A DNA stretch of 33,761 nucleotides from CAYHXN01 sp964373675. Lineage in GTDB: Bacteria; Patescibacteriota; Minisyncoccia; UBA6257; WO2-44-18. This document shows positions 4,606-12,865 of this stretch, one piece after another (the first letter of the stretch is position 1; each line of letters starts with the position of its first letter). The position numbers and the translations under genes were made by a program. The stretch spans positions 1 through 33,761 of the forward strand of contig CAYJVO010000005.1 in the NCBI GenBank assembly GCA_964373675.1, given 5' to 3'. The notes beneath the pieces were generated by a model. The model did no database searches and was not told where the DNA came from. It saw only the letters and a list, made by a program, of their open reading frames with translations.

Positions 4606-6915
4606 ATGAATGGCTGGCCTTCCGCTTACGACCCAAAGGCGGCTGAAGAAAAAATTTATAAACTTTGGGAACCCTACTTCGCCCCGCAAGGCGGAGCTAC
4701 GAAGGGCAAAGGAAAAACATACGCGATCCATCTTCCTCCTCCCAATGTAACCGGTTCGCTTCACATGGGGCACGCGCTGAACGCTACCATCAGCGATGTT
4801 TTAATCCGTTATCACCGGATGCGGGGAGATCAAACCGTTTGGTTTCCGGGGACGGACCATGCCGGCATTGCTACCCAGAATGTGGTGGAAAAACAGCTTA
4901 AAAAAGAAGGCGTTAGCCGTTGGGATTTGGGTCGGGAAAAATTTATTGCAAAAGTCTGGGAATGGAAAGAGAAATACGGAAACATCATTATTGAACAATT
5001 GAAAAAACTCGGCGCCTCCTGTGACTGGTCGCGCCTTCGCTTTACTATGGATCCGGATTATGCCGAATGGGTGAAAAAAGCCTTTATTCATTATTACGAA
5101 AAAGGATTGATTTACCGTGGCAAGCGGGTGGTGAGCTGGTGTCCGAAAGATCAAACCTCACTGTCTGATTTAGAGATAGAATATAGGCAAGAGATTGGAA
5201 AGTTATATTTTATTAAATATCCTCTTGTCTCGCAGATCAACGCGGAAAGTCTCACAGATCAACGCGGAAACAATCAGCGTAAATCCGCGTCTAGTCTGCG
5301 TGAGTCCGCGCTTGTGGTAGCTACCACAAGACCCGAGACGATGTTGGGAGATGCGGCGGTGGCGGTTAATCCGAAAGACAACAGATACAAAGGTTTAGTT
5401 GGTAAGAAAGTTTTATTGCCGATTCAAAATCGTGAAATTCCGATTATCTTTGATGAGAAGATAGATATGAATTTCGGCACCGGTGCCGTAAAAGTCACGC
5501 CGGCGCACGATCTTTTGGACGCGGAAATAGGCGAGCGGCACAAATTGCCGCAGTATCAGGTCATTGACGAACGGGGTCGTATGACCAAAGAGGCCGGCAG
5601 AGAATTTGAAGGGTTGAAAGTCTTGGAAGCGCGAGAAAAAGTTATCACAGAATTGGAAAAAGCGGGACTAGTGGAGAAAGTAGAAGATTACCAGCATAAT
5701 CTTGCGGTTTGTTACCGTTGCGGCGCTACTTTAGAGCCGCTTTTGAGTAACCAGTGGTTCTTGCGGATGGCGGAGCATTCACAAAGTCAAAAGTCAAAAG
5801 TAAAAAGTAAAAAGTTAGGGATGTCCCTACGGGACATGGTTTTAAAGGCGTTAAAGTCGGGCAAGACAAAAATTATTCCGAAAAATTTTGAGAAGATTCT
5901 TTTTGATTGGTTGGAAAATGTTAAGGATTGGTGTATTTCCCGCCAGATTTGGTGGGGGCATCAGCTGCCAGTATGGTTTCATGAACCCAAATGCGTGCCC
6001 AAGAAGGGGCACGAAAAAGAAGTTGTAAAGTGTAAAGAAATGATTATTTCTTTGACTGAACCGAAATGCCAATATTGCGATGCTAAATTCGTGCAGTCAG
6101 AAGATGTGCTGGACACTTGGTTTTCTTCAGCCCTTTGGCCCTTCGCCGCCCTATTGAAGTCCGACTTCGATAGGTTTTATCCCTCAAATATTTTAATTAC
6201 AGCGCGTGACATCATTAATCTTTGGGTGGCAAGAATGGTTTTTTCCGGTCTGGAATTTCAAAAGGAAACACCTTTTCCAGAAGTTTTGATTCATGCCACG
6301 ATTTTGACCAAGGAAGGCAAACGGATGTCTAAAAGTTTGGGAACCGGCATTGATCCCGTTGAATTGATTGAGAAATACGGCGCAGATGCCACCCGTTTCG
6401 GAATTATTTGGCAATCAATGGGAACACAGGATATTCATTGGGATGAAGCGGCGGTAATGGCGGGGAAAAAATTCGCTAATAAGATTTGGAACATCAGCCG
6501 ATTTTGTTGGAGCAAAATCGGAAATTTCAAATTTCAAACTTCAAATTTAAAAGTAACAGACAAGGACGATAAAGAAATTTTAGAAAAATTTAAGGTTTCA
6601 AAATCCGAAGTTGAAAAAGATATTGAAAAATATGAATTAGGGCCGGCGCTTCATAAGGTTTATGATTTTGTCTGGCACGAATTTGCCGATAAATACATTG
6701 AAGCCGTTAAATCGCGCACTGATGAAGAAGCGCAAAAGACTCTTATCGTCCTATTAATTGGCATTCTTAAAATACTCCATCCATTTATACCGTTTATCAC
6801 CGAGGAAATTTGGCAGAGGCTAGTCCTAATTAATGCCAAAGGACCAGTCCTGAGTAATGCCGAAGGATTGTCTATGACCGAAAAAGGAGTTCTAATGATA
6901 AGTAAATGGAGTTAA
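4606..6915 (+). CDS. valS: Valyl-tRNA synthetase, 769 aa
   Basis: Class I synthetase that charges tRNA-Val. It shows PPPNVTGSLHMGH (HMGH at 53-56), the editing-domain motif TTRPETMLGDAAVAV, zinc-type cysteines CYRCG, DWCISRQIWWGHQLPVW, DVLDTWFSS and the KRMSKS loop (572-577), followed by the anticodon-binding domain. The C-terminal coiled coil of E. coli ValRS is absent, so it is about 100-180 residues short. Several segments look like in-frame repeat insertions: about 27-36 (GC palindrome), 207-235 (16-bp direct repeats plus inverted copies), 391-413 (AAGTCAA-type tandem and a GGGATGTCCC palindrome), about 639-650 and 738-756 (24-bp tandem). All lie between conserved blocks. The stop overlaps the start of the PrsW-like gene, suggesting translational coupling. 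Confidence 0.97.
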   Translation: MNGWPSAYDPKAAEEKIYKLWEPYFAPQGGATKGKGKTYAIHLPPPNVTGSLHMGHALNATISDVLIRYHRMRGDQTVWFPGTDHAGIATQNVVEKQLKKEGVSRWDLGREKFIAKVWEWKEKYGNIIIEQLKKLGASCDWSRLRFTMDPDYAEWVKKAFIHYYEKGLIYRGKRVVSWCPKDQTSLSDLEIEYRQEIGKLYFIKYPLVSQINAESLTDQRGNNQRKSASSLRESALVVATTRPETMLGDAAVAVNPKDNRYKGLVGKKVLLPIQNREIPIIFDEKIDMNFGTGAVKVTPAHDLLDAEIGERHKLPQYQVIDERGRMTKEAGREFEGLKVLEAREKVITELEKAGLVEKVEDYQHNLAVCYRCGATLEPLLSNQWFLRMAEHSQSQKSKVKSKKLGMSLRDMVLKALKSGKTKIIPKNFEKILFDWLENVKDWCISRQIWWGHQLPVWFHEPKCVPKKGHEKEVVKCKEMIISLTEPKCQYCDAKFVQSEDVLDTWFSSALWPFAALLKSDFDRFYPSNILITARDIINLWVARMVFSGLEFQKETPFPEVLIHATILTKEGKRMSKSLGTGIDPVELIEKYGADATRFGIIWQSMGTQDIHWDEAAVMAGKKFANKIWNISRFCWSKIGNFKFQTSNLKVTDKDDKEILEKFKVSKSEVEKDIEKYELGPALHKVYDFVWHEFADKYIEAVKSRTDEEAQKTLIVLLIGILKILHPFIPFITEEIWQRLVLINAKGPVLSNAEGLSMTEKGVLMISKWS
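4672..4712 (+). repeat. GC-rich palindromic element inside valS
   Basis: CTTCG and CGAAG arms surround an inner CCGC-AA-GGCGG-like stem, and the segment ends in the GGGCAAAG typical of the copies in glyQS (11840-11878) and before leuS (19777-19808). It encodes PQGGATKGKG between the N-terminal helix and the HIGH-motif block. Confidence 0.6.
5233..5312 (+). repeat. Direct/inverted repeat cluster inside valS
   Basis: CAGATCAACGCGGAAA occurs at 5233-5248 and exactly again at 5255-5270. TCCGCG, its inverse core, follows at 5284-5289 and 5304-5309. It encodes a polar segment between YPL and LVVATTRPET, which are close together in ordinary ValRS. Confidence 0.75.
6822..6869 (+). repeat. Two tandem 24-bp units inside the valS C-terminus
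   Basis: Units at 6822-6845 and 6846-6869 match at 19 of 24 positions. Each begins AGTCCT and ends AGGAC or AGGAT, so each is also a small hairpin. At 24 bp (8 codons) the duplication keeps the frame. Confidence 0.75.
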
Positions 6916-7586
6916 TCGTTCCCGCCATTCTTGGTTTATTACCTAGCTTTGCTTGGCTCAGTTTTTATCTTCTGGAAGATTTGCGGCATCCCGAACCAAA
7001 GAAACTGATTTTTTATACTTTCTTGTCCGGCGCTTTCATCACGATTTTTGTTTTGCAGTTTCAGATCTGGATTCATAATTGGCTCAAAGCGTACAATATT
7101 GATCTTTATAGCGGACTTTCTTTTGTTTTTCTGGCTACCATTGAGGAGTTTTTCAAATTTTTCGCCGCTTGGCTGGTGGTGAAGGGACGCAAGGAATTGG
7201 ATGAACCGGTAGACGCAATGATTTATATGATTGTGGCGGCTTTGGGTTTTTCGGCGGTGGAAAATACGGCTTCTGTTTTTCGGTCTTTGGGAGGAAGTTT
7301 AAGCGGCGCCGGACCTCTGGAAACGACTACTTTGCGTTTTATCGGCGCCACGCTTCTGCATACTCTAAGTTCCGGCATAGTCGGCTATTATTGGGGACTC
7401 TCAATTGCTAAAAGAATTAGTTTTAGCAAGGCCATTGCTTTAGCGATGCCGATCGCTATTTTGTTGCACGCGGTTTTTAACTACTTTATAATTAGATTTG
7501 AGGAGTTATCCATCCCAGTAATTTTCTTGATTATTGTAGGATTCTTTCTCCTCAGTGATTTTGAGAAATTAAAGCATTTAAAATAA
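6906..7586 (+). CDS. prsW: PrsW-type intramembrane metalloprotease, 226 aa
   Basis: Polytopic membrane protein of the PrsW/CAAX-protease-like clan. The key residues of the family are visible: IEEFFK (Glu80, Glu81, Lys84), VEN (Glu119, Asn120), LLHTLSSGIVG (His152) and LLHAVFNY (His188, Asn192). About seven hydrophobic segments span residues 3-23, 35-55, 70-92, 105-118, 145-165, 175-195 and 202-218. In Bacillus, PrsW cleaves an anti-sigma factor; no such partner is in this window, so the substrate is unknown. The ATG overlaps the end of valS by 10 bases, implying coupled translation. Good family match, less sure on function. Confidence 0.85.
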   Translation: MELIVPAILGLLPSFAWLSFYLLEDLRHPEPKKLIFYTFLSGAFITIFVLQFQIWIHNWLKAYNIDLYSGLSFVFLATIEEFFKFFAAWLVVKGRKELDEPVDAMIYMIVAALGFSAVENTASVFRSLGGSLSGAGPLETTTLRFIGATLLHTLSSGIVGYYWGLSIAKRISFSKAIALAMPIAILLHAVFNYFIIRFEELSIPVIFLIIVGFFLLSDFEKLKHLK

Positions 7587-7589
7587 AAT
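7561..7589 (+). promoter_or_regulatory. Promoter of the Hsp20 gene
   Basis: TTGAGA (7561-7566), 17-base spacer, TAAAAT (7584-7589), which overlaps the stop codon of the upstream gene. The ATG is 11 bases downstream, giving a leader of only a few bases and no Shine-Dalgarno site. Confidence 0.65.
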
Positions 7590-7600
7590 TTATTTAAAAA

Positions 7601-8044
7601 ATGGACGAATTCAAACCTAAAGAATTAAACGAGGAATCAATTGAGGTTGAATTGGCAAAAACCGGCGCTTCTTTAAAAACCAAAGAGGGCGCCGCAGAAG
7701 AATTAGAAAGCGAAGGCCAATTGACTATTGATGTTTATCAGACTCCGGAAGAAATTATCGTGGAGTCGCCGATTGCCGGCGTAAAACCGGAAGATTTGGA
7801 CATTTCTATTACTAATGAATCGGTTACCATTAAGGGACAGCGTGAAAGGGAACGCCGCATTAAAGATGAAGATTATTTCTATCAGGAGTGTTACTGGGGA
7901 AGGTTTTCCCGATCGGTAATTTTGCCTCAGGAAGTGGATGCCGAGCAGGCCGAAGCCGTGATTAAAAATGGAGTTTTGGCCATCCGCCTTCCTAAACTGA
8001 ATCGTCAAAAATCCAAAAAGCTAAAAGTTTCCCATCTGGGATAG
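7601..8044 (+). CDS. Hsp20/alpha-crystallin small heat-shock protein, 147 aa
   Basis: ATP-independent holdase chaperone in the cytoplasm. The acidic N-terminal arm (residues 1-44) is followed by the alpha-crystallin domain (about 45-140): VYQTPEEIIVESPIAGVKPEDLDISITNESVTIKGQRE, then YFYQECYWGRFSRSVILPQEVD and the hallmark IKNGVLAIRLPK (124-135). The usual C-terminal I-x-I tail motif is not evident. It has its own promoter with the -10 box across the preceding stop codon. No heat-shock operator of CIRCE type is visible near it. Confidence 0.93.
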   Translation: MDEFKPKELNEESIEVELAKTGASLKTKEGAAEELESEGQLTIDVYQTPEEIIVESPIAGVKPEDLDISITNESVTIKGQRERERRIKDEDYFYQECYWGRFSRSVILPQEVDAEQAEAVIKNGVLAIRLPKLNRQKSKKLKVSHLG

Positions 8045-8063
8045 AATTTTTCCTAAAAATTGA

Positions 8064-8069
8064 TATAAT
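8064..8069 (+). promoter_or_regulatory. Extended -10 promoter of the patatin gene
   Basis: TGaTATAAT gives an extended -10 with a perfect hexamer. The ATG is 40 bases downstream, leaving a leader that carries AGAGGG (8096-8101), 8 bases before the ATG. Confidence 0.7.
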
Positions 8070-8109
8070 TTAGTTAGCTTTTTGATTGCCGGAAAAGAGG
8101 GCTGCTTTT

Positions 8110-9072
8110 ATGAATGTCGGCAAGCTGGCGATTGTGTTGCCCGGCGGCGGTTTTAAATGCGCTTTTCAGGCAGGCGGTCTTTTAGCCATAGAAGAGCTGG
8201 GCCTGCCGGTATTAAAGCTTCAGGGCGTTTCCGGCGGGGCTTTAAATGCTGCCCAGTTTGTGGCTGCTGGCGCTTCAGCTTTGGAAACTATCTGGAAACT
8301 GGTGGAAAAAAGCGGGCCGCATTCTATCTTTCGGCGATGGGATGTGGTGCGCAACGCTTTTCAAAATGCGATTTACAGCGGTCAGGGTTTAGATCATCTT
8401 TTAAGTCAGTTGGATGTTTCCCGATTGATTGAATCATCAATAGAATGCGAAATCGTTGTCTGGGACGAACTCTTGGAGCAAAATATTATTGTTAGTAACC
8501 GTCAGTTTTCCAATGATGAGGCGGGACGGGAAACGATTAGGCATTTAATTAAAGCATCCAGTTGTTTCCCCGGCCTTTTGCCGCCGGAAGCCGCTGGCAG
8601 TCAGGTTTATTCTGATGGTTGCGAGATTTTTTTGGATCATTTCGCTGATTTTGAAACCATTATAATAATTGATACTAGTCAGCCGCATCTTTCCATAAAC
8701 CCGCTTAAGTTAATATGGTATAAAAGGCTGAAGAAGCGTTTTTCCACTCTTTTGGATAGCTGCATTAACCGAGAGCTTGCTTACTTTGCTATGATGTATA
8801 AGTTTCGGGTTTATCCGGATGAATACGCCGCTTCTTTGGGATCAATGAGAAAATCAATCAGCGCATCCCTCATAGATTTTGCTAAAGACATGGTCGGTTT
8901 ACCGCTTAAGCGTTTGGTCTTGATCAGGCCTTCAATTAATATACCGACTTTGATGTTGGATTCATTTCAGCAAGGAGATTTTAAAAAAGGCACACCCGGT
9001 GATATCACCAAAGCCATTCAGCATGGCCGCGAGTGCACTCGCGAAATGTTGGAGAAAGTTTTTACTGGGTGA
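8110..9072 (+). CDS. Patatin-like phospholipase, 320 aa
   Basis: Predicted serine lipid acyl hydrolase with a Ser-Asp dyad. The oxyanion motif PGGGFKCAFQAG (11-22) is followed by the nucleophile elbow GVSGG (Ser41) and the Asp169-Gly170 pair (YSDG). No signal peptide or membrane helix is seen, so it is cytoplasmic or exported by a non-classical route. The ATG at 8110 is preferred over an in-frame TTG at 8086 because AGAGGG lies 8 bases upstream and the patatin domain begins directly after it. It has its own promoter and terminators. In an organism probably lacking fatty-acid synthesis, it may release fatty acids from acquired phospholipids; the acyl-CoA synthetase at 18049 could use them. That link is inference. 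Confidence 0.9.
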   Translation: MNVGKLAIVLPGGGFKCAFQAGGLLAIEELGLPVLKLQGVSGGALNAAQFVAAGASALETIWKLVEKSGPHSIFRRWDVVRNAFQNAIYSGQGLDHLLSQLDVSRLIESSIECEIVVWDELLEQNIIVSNRQFSNDEAGRETIRHLIKASSCFPGLLPPEAAGSQVYSDGCEIFLDHFADFETIIIIDTSQPHLSINPLKLIWYKRLKKRFSTLLDSCINRELAYFAMMYKFRVYPDEYAASLGSMRKSISASLIDFAKDMVGLPLKRLVLIRPSINIPTLMLDSFQQGDFKKGTPGDITKAIQHGRECTREMLEKVFTG

Positions 9073-9073
9073 A

Positions 9074-9100
9074 ACCGCGCAAATATGCGCGGTATTTTAT
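9074..9100 (+). terminator. Terminator of the patatin gene
   Basis: Hairpin ACCGCGC-AAATAT-GCGCGGT followed by ATTTTATT, starting two bases after the TGA stop. Confidence 0.85.
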
Positions 9101-9184
9101 TCTCCTTCGTCGAAAACCCCGGGCGGCCTACTCCGCCGTAGTAGCTTCGGCTACGAAGGCTGGATAAGGCCGTGGAGCTTTATT
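9098..9184 (+). repeat. Dispersed ~88-bp structured intergenic repeat, copy A
   Basis: Nearly identical to 24510-24597 (inverted) and 33600-33690. It contains a GTAGC-TTCG-GCTAC hairpin with a UUCG-type tetraloop. Outer complementarities CTCCGC/GTGGAG and CCTTCG/CGAAGG suggest a folded multi-helix element. The ends carry TTTATT. Confidence 0.88.
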
Positions 9185-9231
9185 CCCCACATAACAAGCA
9201 CATCCGTTTTACGTGCTTGTTATGTGGGGAA
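9183..9231 (+). terminator. Long perfect hairpin upstream of recO
   Basis: TTCCCCACATAACAAGCAC (9183-9201) and its exact reverse complement (9213-9231) form a 19-bp perfect stem with an 11-base loop, followed by TTTATTTTTC. It probably acts as a second terminator behind the patatin gene, but the stem is unusually long and perfect. Confidence 0.6.
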
Positions 9232-9245
9232 TTTATTTTTCTTTG

Positions 9246-9251
9246 TATAAT
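9246..9251 (+). promoter_or_regulatory. -10 box of recO
   Basis: TATAAT lies 6 bases before the in-frame GTG at 9258. This spacing predicts transcription starting at the start codon (leaderless). No convincing -35 is present. Confidence 0.6.
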
Positions 9252-9257
9252 GTAAAG

Positions 9258-9728
9258 GTGATTGAATATTGTACTGAAGCGTTGGTTTTGGATAAAGAAG
9301 TCGTAGGCGAAGAAGACGCTCGCGTATTTTTATTTACGCGCGATCTTGGTTTGATTGCCGCATTAGCAAAAAGCGTCAAAAAAATCACCTCTAAGCTTAA
9401 TAGCCATCTAGAGCCATTGAGTTTAGTGTCGGTCCGTTTAGTTAATAAAAATAGCTGGCGAGTGGCTGATGCGCTGCGGATTGGCCGGCTGTCTGACGGT
9501 CAGTTGGGCGCTCTCCGGCTGATTAAATATTTAAGTCCGGAAGTTCAGCCGGATTCCGGTGTTTGGAATTTAATCAGCCGCGGCGAACTTTCCGAAAACG
9601 GTATTTTAATCGCCGCCGGCTTTGATCCGAAATTTGCCTCCTGCCAGAGCTGTGGCGGCGTTAACAATTTAAGTTTTTCCCTAAAAAATCTGGAATATTT
9701 CTGTCAAAATTGTTTTAATGAAGAGTAA
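9258..9728 (+). CDS. recO: DNA repair protein RecO, short form, 156 aa
   Basis: RecO helps RecR load RecA at gaps. The N-terminal OB-fold is clear: TEALVLDKEVVGEEDARVFLFTRDLGLIAALAKSVKKITSKLNSHLEP. The C-terminal zinc-finger region has CQSCGG and CQNCF. The helical middle is much reduced, so the protein is about 90 residues shorter than the usual ~240. The GTG start gives the canonical RecO N-terminus and sits 6 bases after a TATAAT. Upstream in-frame codons would run back into the 19-bp hairpin and are rejected. The stop TAA overlaps the ATG of the next gene (TAATG). Confidence 0.85.
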   Translation: MIEYCTEALVLDKEVVGEEDARVFLFTRDLGLIAALAKSVKKITSKLNSHLEPLSLVSVRLVNKNSWRVADALRIGRLSDGQLGALRLIKYLSPEVQPDSGVWNLISRGELSENGILIAAGFDPKFASCQSCGGVNNLSFSLKNLEYFCQNCFNEE

Positions 9729-11449
9729 TGATTGACAAACCGAAGTTAGTTATCATTGTTGCATCATTAGTAGTTTTGGCGCTGATTGGCGGCGGCATCT
9801 TTTTCTGGCTGCAAATTCGTTCGGCTCGAGGATTAAGTATTGATTTGGTTGCTCCGGAACAAGTTTTAGTTGGCGTTCCTTTTGATCTGAAAATAAACAT
9901 CAGCAATAACTCGGATAACATTTTAAAAGAAGCCCGACTGTCATTAAGTTTGCCGGAGGGTATGGTTTTTTTAGGGTCATCAGCCCAAAAAAACATTGAG
10001 TACAGGGAACTTGGCAATCTTGGCCCCGGCAGTTTATCTCAAGAGCTTTTTCGTTTAATGGTCATAAGCGGCGAGAACAGCATTAAACGTTTTAAGGCCT
10101 CGGTAATTTACCTGCCCGCCTCTTTAGGCGCTAGTTTTGAAAAAGAAAAAGCTCTGGACATCGCCGTTGACGGTCTTGGACTGGTTTTAGATGTTACCAC
10201 ACCGACTAAAGTTTTCGGCGGAGAAGATTTTACGGCCGAAGTTTTTTATAAAAATGTTTCCCAGGAAGATTATCGCAATTTACAGCTGATCGCAGAATAC
10301 CCCCCGACTTTTAATTTTATAAAATCGGATTTGCCGCCGGATGTCGGAAACCGCGAGTGGCTATTGGGGGATTTACGGAAAGGGTCGGAAAACAGATTAA
10401 AAATCACCGGCCATCTTATCGGGCCGGATGAAACCTTCTTTGATTTAAAAATCAATATTAAAGCGACTTTTCTTGGCGAATCTTACCTTATTAGCTCGCG
10501 CACCGCGACTATTTCTATTTCACCCTCACCCCTTTCTTTAAAGATAAATTTAAATGAAGACCCCGATTTTATTGCCTATCCGGGCGATATTTTAAATTAC
10601 ACTTTAAATTACGCTAACGATACCGATATCAGCTTAAGAGATGTCGTAATAGAAGCCCAATTGATTGGTTCTATGTTTGATTTTTCCCGTTTAAATACAT
10701 TTGCTCATTTCCGCTCCGTTGATCAAACGTTAGTTTGGAATGTGGCTAACACTCCGGAATTGGCATTGATTCCGGCCGGCGCTTCCGGACTGGTCAGTTT
10801 TGAATTGCGGGTACGGCCGGATTACCCCATCCGTCGTCTTAATGATAAAAACTTTACTCTAAGAGTTTCTGCCAAGATTGAATCTCCAACCGTTCCTCAA
10901 TTCGTAGCCGCAACCAGGACTCTTAGTATTGCCAAGCTGGAAACCAAAGTTGCCGGCCAGACAAAAGTTGATGCTCGCGGTTATTTCCGCGACGCCGATT
11001 CCGGTATTTTGAATCAAGGGCCATTTCCGCCTCGGGTAAATAAACCAACTAATTACACAATTCACTGGCGCATTCAGAATTTTGGAACTGATGTTTCTAA
11101 TGCGGAAGTTAAAGCATTTTTGGGACCGAATGTCCGAATGACCAATATCACGAAGACAAGCACCGGTTTTGCTTCGCCGCAATACAATGAGCGGACGCAG
11201 GAAATTGTTTGGCAGATTGAAAAAATTCCGGCCACTAAAGGAGTGATTGATCCTTCCCCGGAAGCGATTTTTCAGATTGAAGCGACGCCGTCGCAAGCCG
11301 GTAATTACTGGCCGCTTATTGGCGAAACAACTTTAAAAGCAACTGACGATTTCACCGGCGGAATTTTAATCAGCAAGGATTTTCCGATTACTACTTCTTT
11401 GCCGGATGATCCCACAGTCAGTTCTCAACAGGGAATCGTGATACAATAA
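9728..11449 (+). CDS. Membrane-anchored surface protein with DUF11/Ig-like repeats, 573 aa
   Basis: One N-terminal transmembrane helix (about residues 7-29) followed by an all-beta exterior. About four repeats of DUF11/CARDB-like appearance can be seen (roughly 35-135, 150-255, 262-400, 415-560), each with phrases such as PFDLKINISNNSDNILKEA, YPGDILNYTLNYANDTD and NYTIHWRIQNFGTDVSNAEV. No sortase or catalytic motif is present. It is probably a cell-surface structural or adhesion protein. It lies between recO and glyQS, overlapping the first and 10 bases from the second, so all three are likely one transcript. Confidence 0.75.
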   Translation: MIDKPKLVIIVASLVVLALIGGGIFFWLQIRSARGLSIDLVAPEQVLVGVPFDLKINISNNSDNILKEARLSLSLPEGMVFLGSSAQKNIEYRELGNLGPGSLSQELFRLMVISGENSIKRFKASVIYLPASLGASFEKEKALDIAVDGLGLVLDVTTPTKVFGGEDFTAEVFYKNVSQEDYRNLQLIAEYPPTFNFIKSDLPPDVGNREWLLGDLRKGSENRLKITGHLIGPDETFFDLKINIKATFLGESYLISSRTATISISPSPLSLKINLNEDPDFIAYPGDILNYTLNYANDTDISLRDVVIEAQLIGSMFDFSRLNTFAHFRSVDQTLVWNVANTPELALIPAGASGLVSFELRVRPDYPIRRLNDKNFTLRVSAKIESPTVPQFVAATRTLSIAKLETKVAGQTKVDARGYFRDADSGILNQGPFPPRVNKPTNYTIHWRIQNFGTDVSNAEVKAFLGPNVRMTNITKTSTGFASPQYNERTQEIVWQIEKIPATKGVIDPSPEAIFQIEATPSQAGNYWPLIGETTLKATDDFTGGILISKDFPITTSLPDDPTVSSQQGIVIQ

Positions 11450-11459
11450 CTTGCGTAGT

Positions 11460-12851
11460 ATGGATTTAATGGAAAAAATCGTAAATCTTTCAAAGAGGCG
11501 GGGTTTTATTTTTCCGGGTTCGGAAATTTATGGCGGTCTGGCAAATTCCTGGGATTACGGGCCGTTGGGCGTTGAATTGAAAAACAACATTAAAAATGAG
11601 TGGTGGAAGCGGTTTGTGCACAGCCGGACGGATGTTGTCGGCCTTGATGCCGCGTTAATTATGAATCCAAAAGTTTGGGAGGCGAGCGGCCATCTTAAAA
11701 GTTTCACTGATCCGTTAGTGGAATGCAAGAAATGCCATGAACGATTTCGCGCCGACAAGGTTGAGCAAAATTGTTCTTCTTGTGGCGGAGAGTTTACGAA
11801 GCCGAAATTATTTAATTTAATGTTCAAGACTTTTCTTGGCCCCACCTCCGCTGAAGCTACGGCGGGCAAGTCCGCGGAAGAAGCAGCTAATGTGGTTTAC
11901 TTGCGTCCCGAGACTGCTCAGGCGATGTTCGTGGATTTTAAATTAATCACAGAAACGATGCGGAGGCGTTTGCCTTTTGGCATCGCCCAAATCGGCAAAG
12001 CGTTTCGCAATGAAATCACTCCGGGCAACTTTATTTTCCGCACCCGCGAGTTTGAACAGATGGAAATAGAATATTTTGTCAAAGAAAAAGAATGGGAGAA
12101 ATATTTTGACCACTGGTTTGATGAAATAAAGGGGTGGCTGGAGCATTTGGGCATTTCCAAAAAGAAAATTCATTATCGGGAAGTTCCGAAAAGCGAGCGA
12201 GCTCATTATTCCAAGCGCACAATGGACATTGATTATGAATTTCCGTTCGGCAATTCGGAGCTTTATGGCCTTGCCTACCGCGGCGACTTTGATTTAAAGA
12301 ATCATCAGGAAAAAAGTGGTCAGGACTTAACCTACACCGATCCAGAAAATCCGAAAAATAAATTTTTACCTCATGTAATTGAACCGACTTGGGGAGTGGA
12401 CCGCTCCGTTTTGGCGGCAATGCTGGAGGCGTACGACGAGGAGCAAGTGTCAAGCGTCAAGCGTCAAGAGGACAGCGAAGGCGAGGAAGAAACTAGGGTT
12501 GTAATGAGGTTTCCGTTTTGGCTTGCGCCGATTAAAGTCGCGGTTCTGCCGCTTTCCAAAAAAGAGGAGCTGGCAAAGATCGCGCGCCCAATCCATGAAG
12601 ATCTTACTAAGAAATTCATCTGCGAATACGACGAAACCCAAAGCATCGGCCGCCGTTATCGCCGGCAAGACGAAATTGGCACGCCGTTTTGCGTGACAAT
12701 AGACTTTGAGACCGAAAAAGATAAATCCGTCACCGTCCGCGACCGTGATTCCATGAAGCAAATCCGTGTGGAAACCGCCAAACTTTCGGAAGTAATAGAA
12801 AGAGCTCTCGCTGGGGAAAAATTTGAAAAACTTGGCCAAGCGGTAAAATGA
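11460..12851 (+). CDS. glyQS: Glycyl-tRNA synthetase, dimeric class II type, 463 aa
   Basis: Charges tRNA-Gly. This is the single-chain eukaryote/archaea/Gram-positive type. Evidence: KRRGFIFPGSEIYGGLANSWDYGPLGVELKNNIKNEWW, a zinc-ribbon pair CKKCHERF/CSSCGG, class II motif 2 FRNEITPGNFIFRTREFEQMEIEYF, motif 3 EPTWGVDRSVLAAMLEAY, and the anticodon-binding domain with APIKVAVLPLSKK and IGRRYRRQDEIGTPFCVTIDFE. The ATG at 11460 is preferred over a TTG at 11451. Two non-family segments coincide with repeats: TSAEATAGKSAEEA (GC palindrome at 11840-11878) and SSVKRQEDSEGEE (TCAAGCG tandem at about 12448-12475). Probably co-transcribed with recO and the surface protein. Confidence 0.96.
   Translation: MDLMEKIVNLSKRRGFIFPGSEIYGGLANSWDYGPLGVELKNNIKNEWWKRFVHSRTDVVGLDAALIMNPKVWEASGHLKSFTDPLVECKKCHERFRADKVEQNCSSCGGEFTKPKLFNLMFKTFLGPTSAEATAGKSAEEAANVVYLRPETAQAMFVDFKLITETMRRRLPFGIAQIGKAFRNEITPGNFIFRTREFEQMEIEYFVKEKEWEKYFDHWFDEIKGWLEHLGISKKKIHYREVPKSERAHYSKRTMDIDYEFPFGNSELYGLAYRGDFDLKNHQEKSGQDLTYTDPENPKNKFLPHVIEPTWGVDRSVLAAMLEAYDEEQVSSVKRQEDSEGEEETRVVMRFPFWLAPIKVAVLPLSKKEELAKIARPIHEDLTKKFICEYDETQSIGRRYRRQDEIGTPFCVTIDFETEKDKSVTVRDRDSMKQIRVETAKLSEVIERALAGEKFEKLGQAVK
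11840..11878 (+). repeat. GC-rich palindromic element inside glyQS
   Basis: Shares the core GAAGCTACGGCGGGCAAG with the element in front of leuS (AAAGCTACGGAGGGCAAA; the overlapping 21-base core matches at 18 positions). It encodes residues that separate FKTFLGP from VVYLRPETAQ, which are normally adjacent in GlyRS. Confidence 0.7.
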
Positions 12852-12865
12852 AGCGGCTTCAACCG

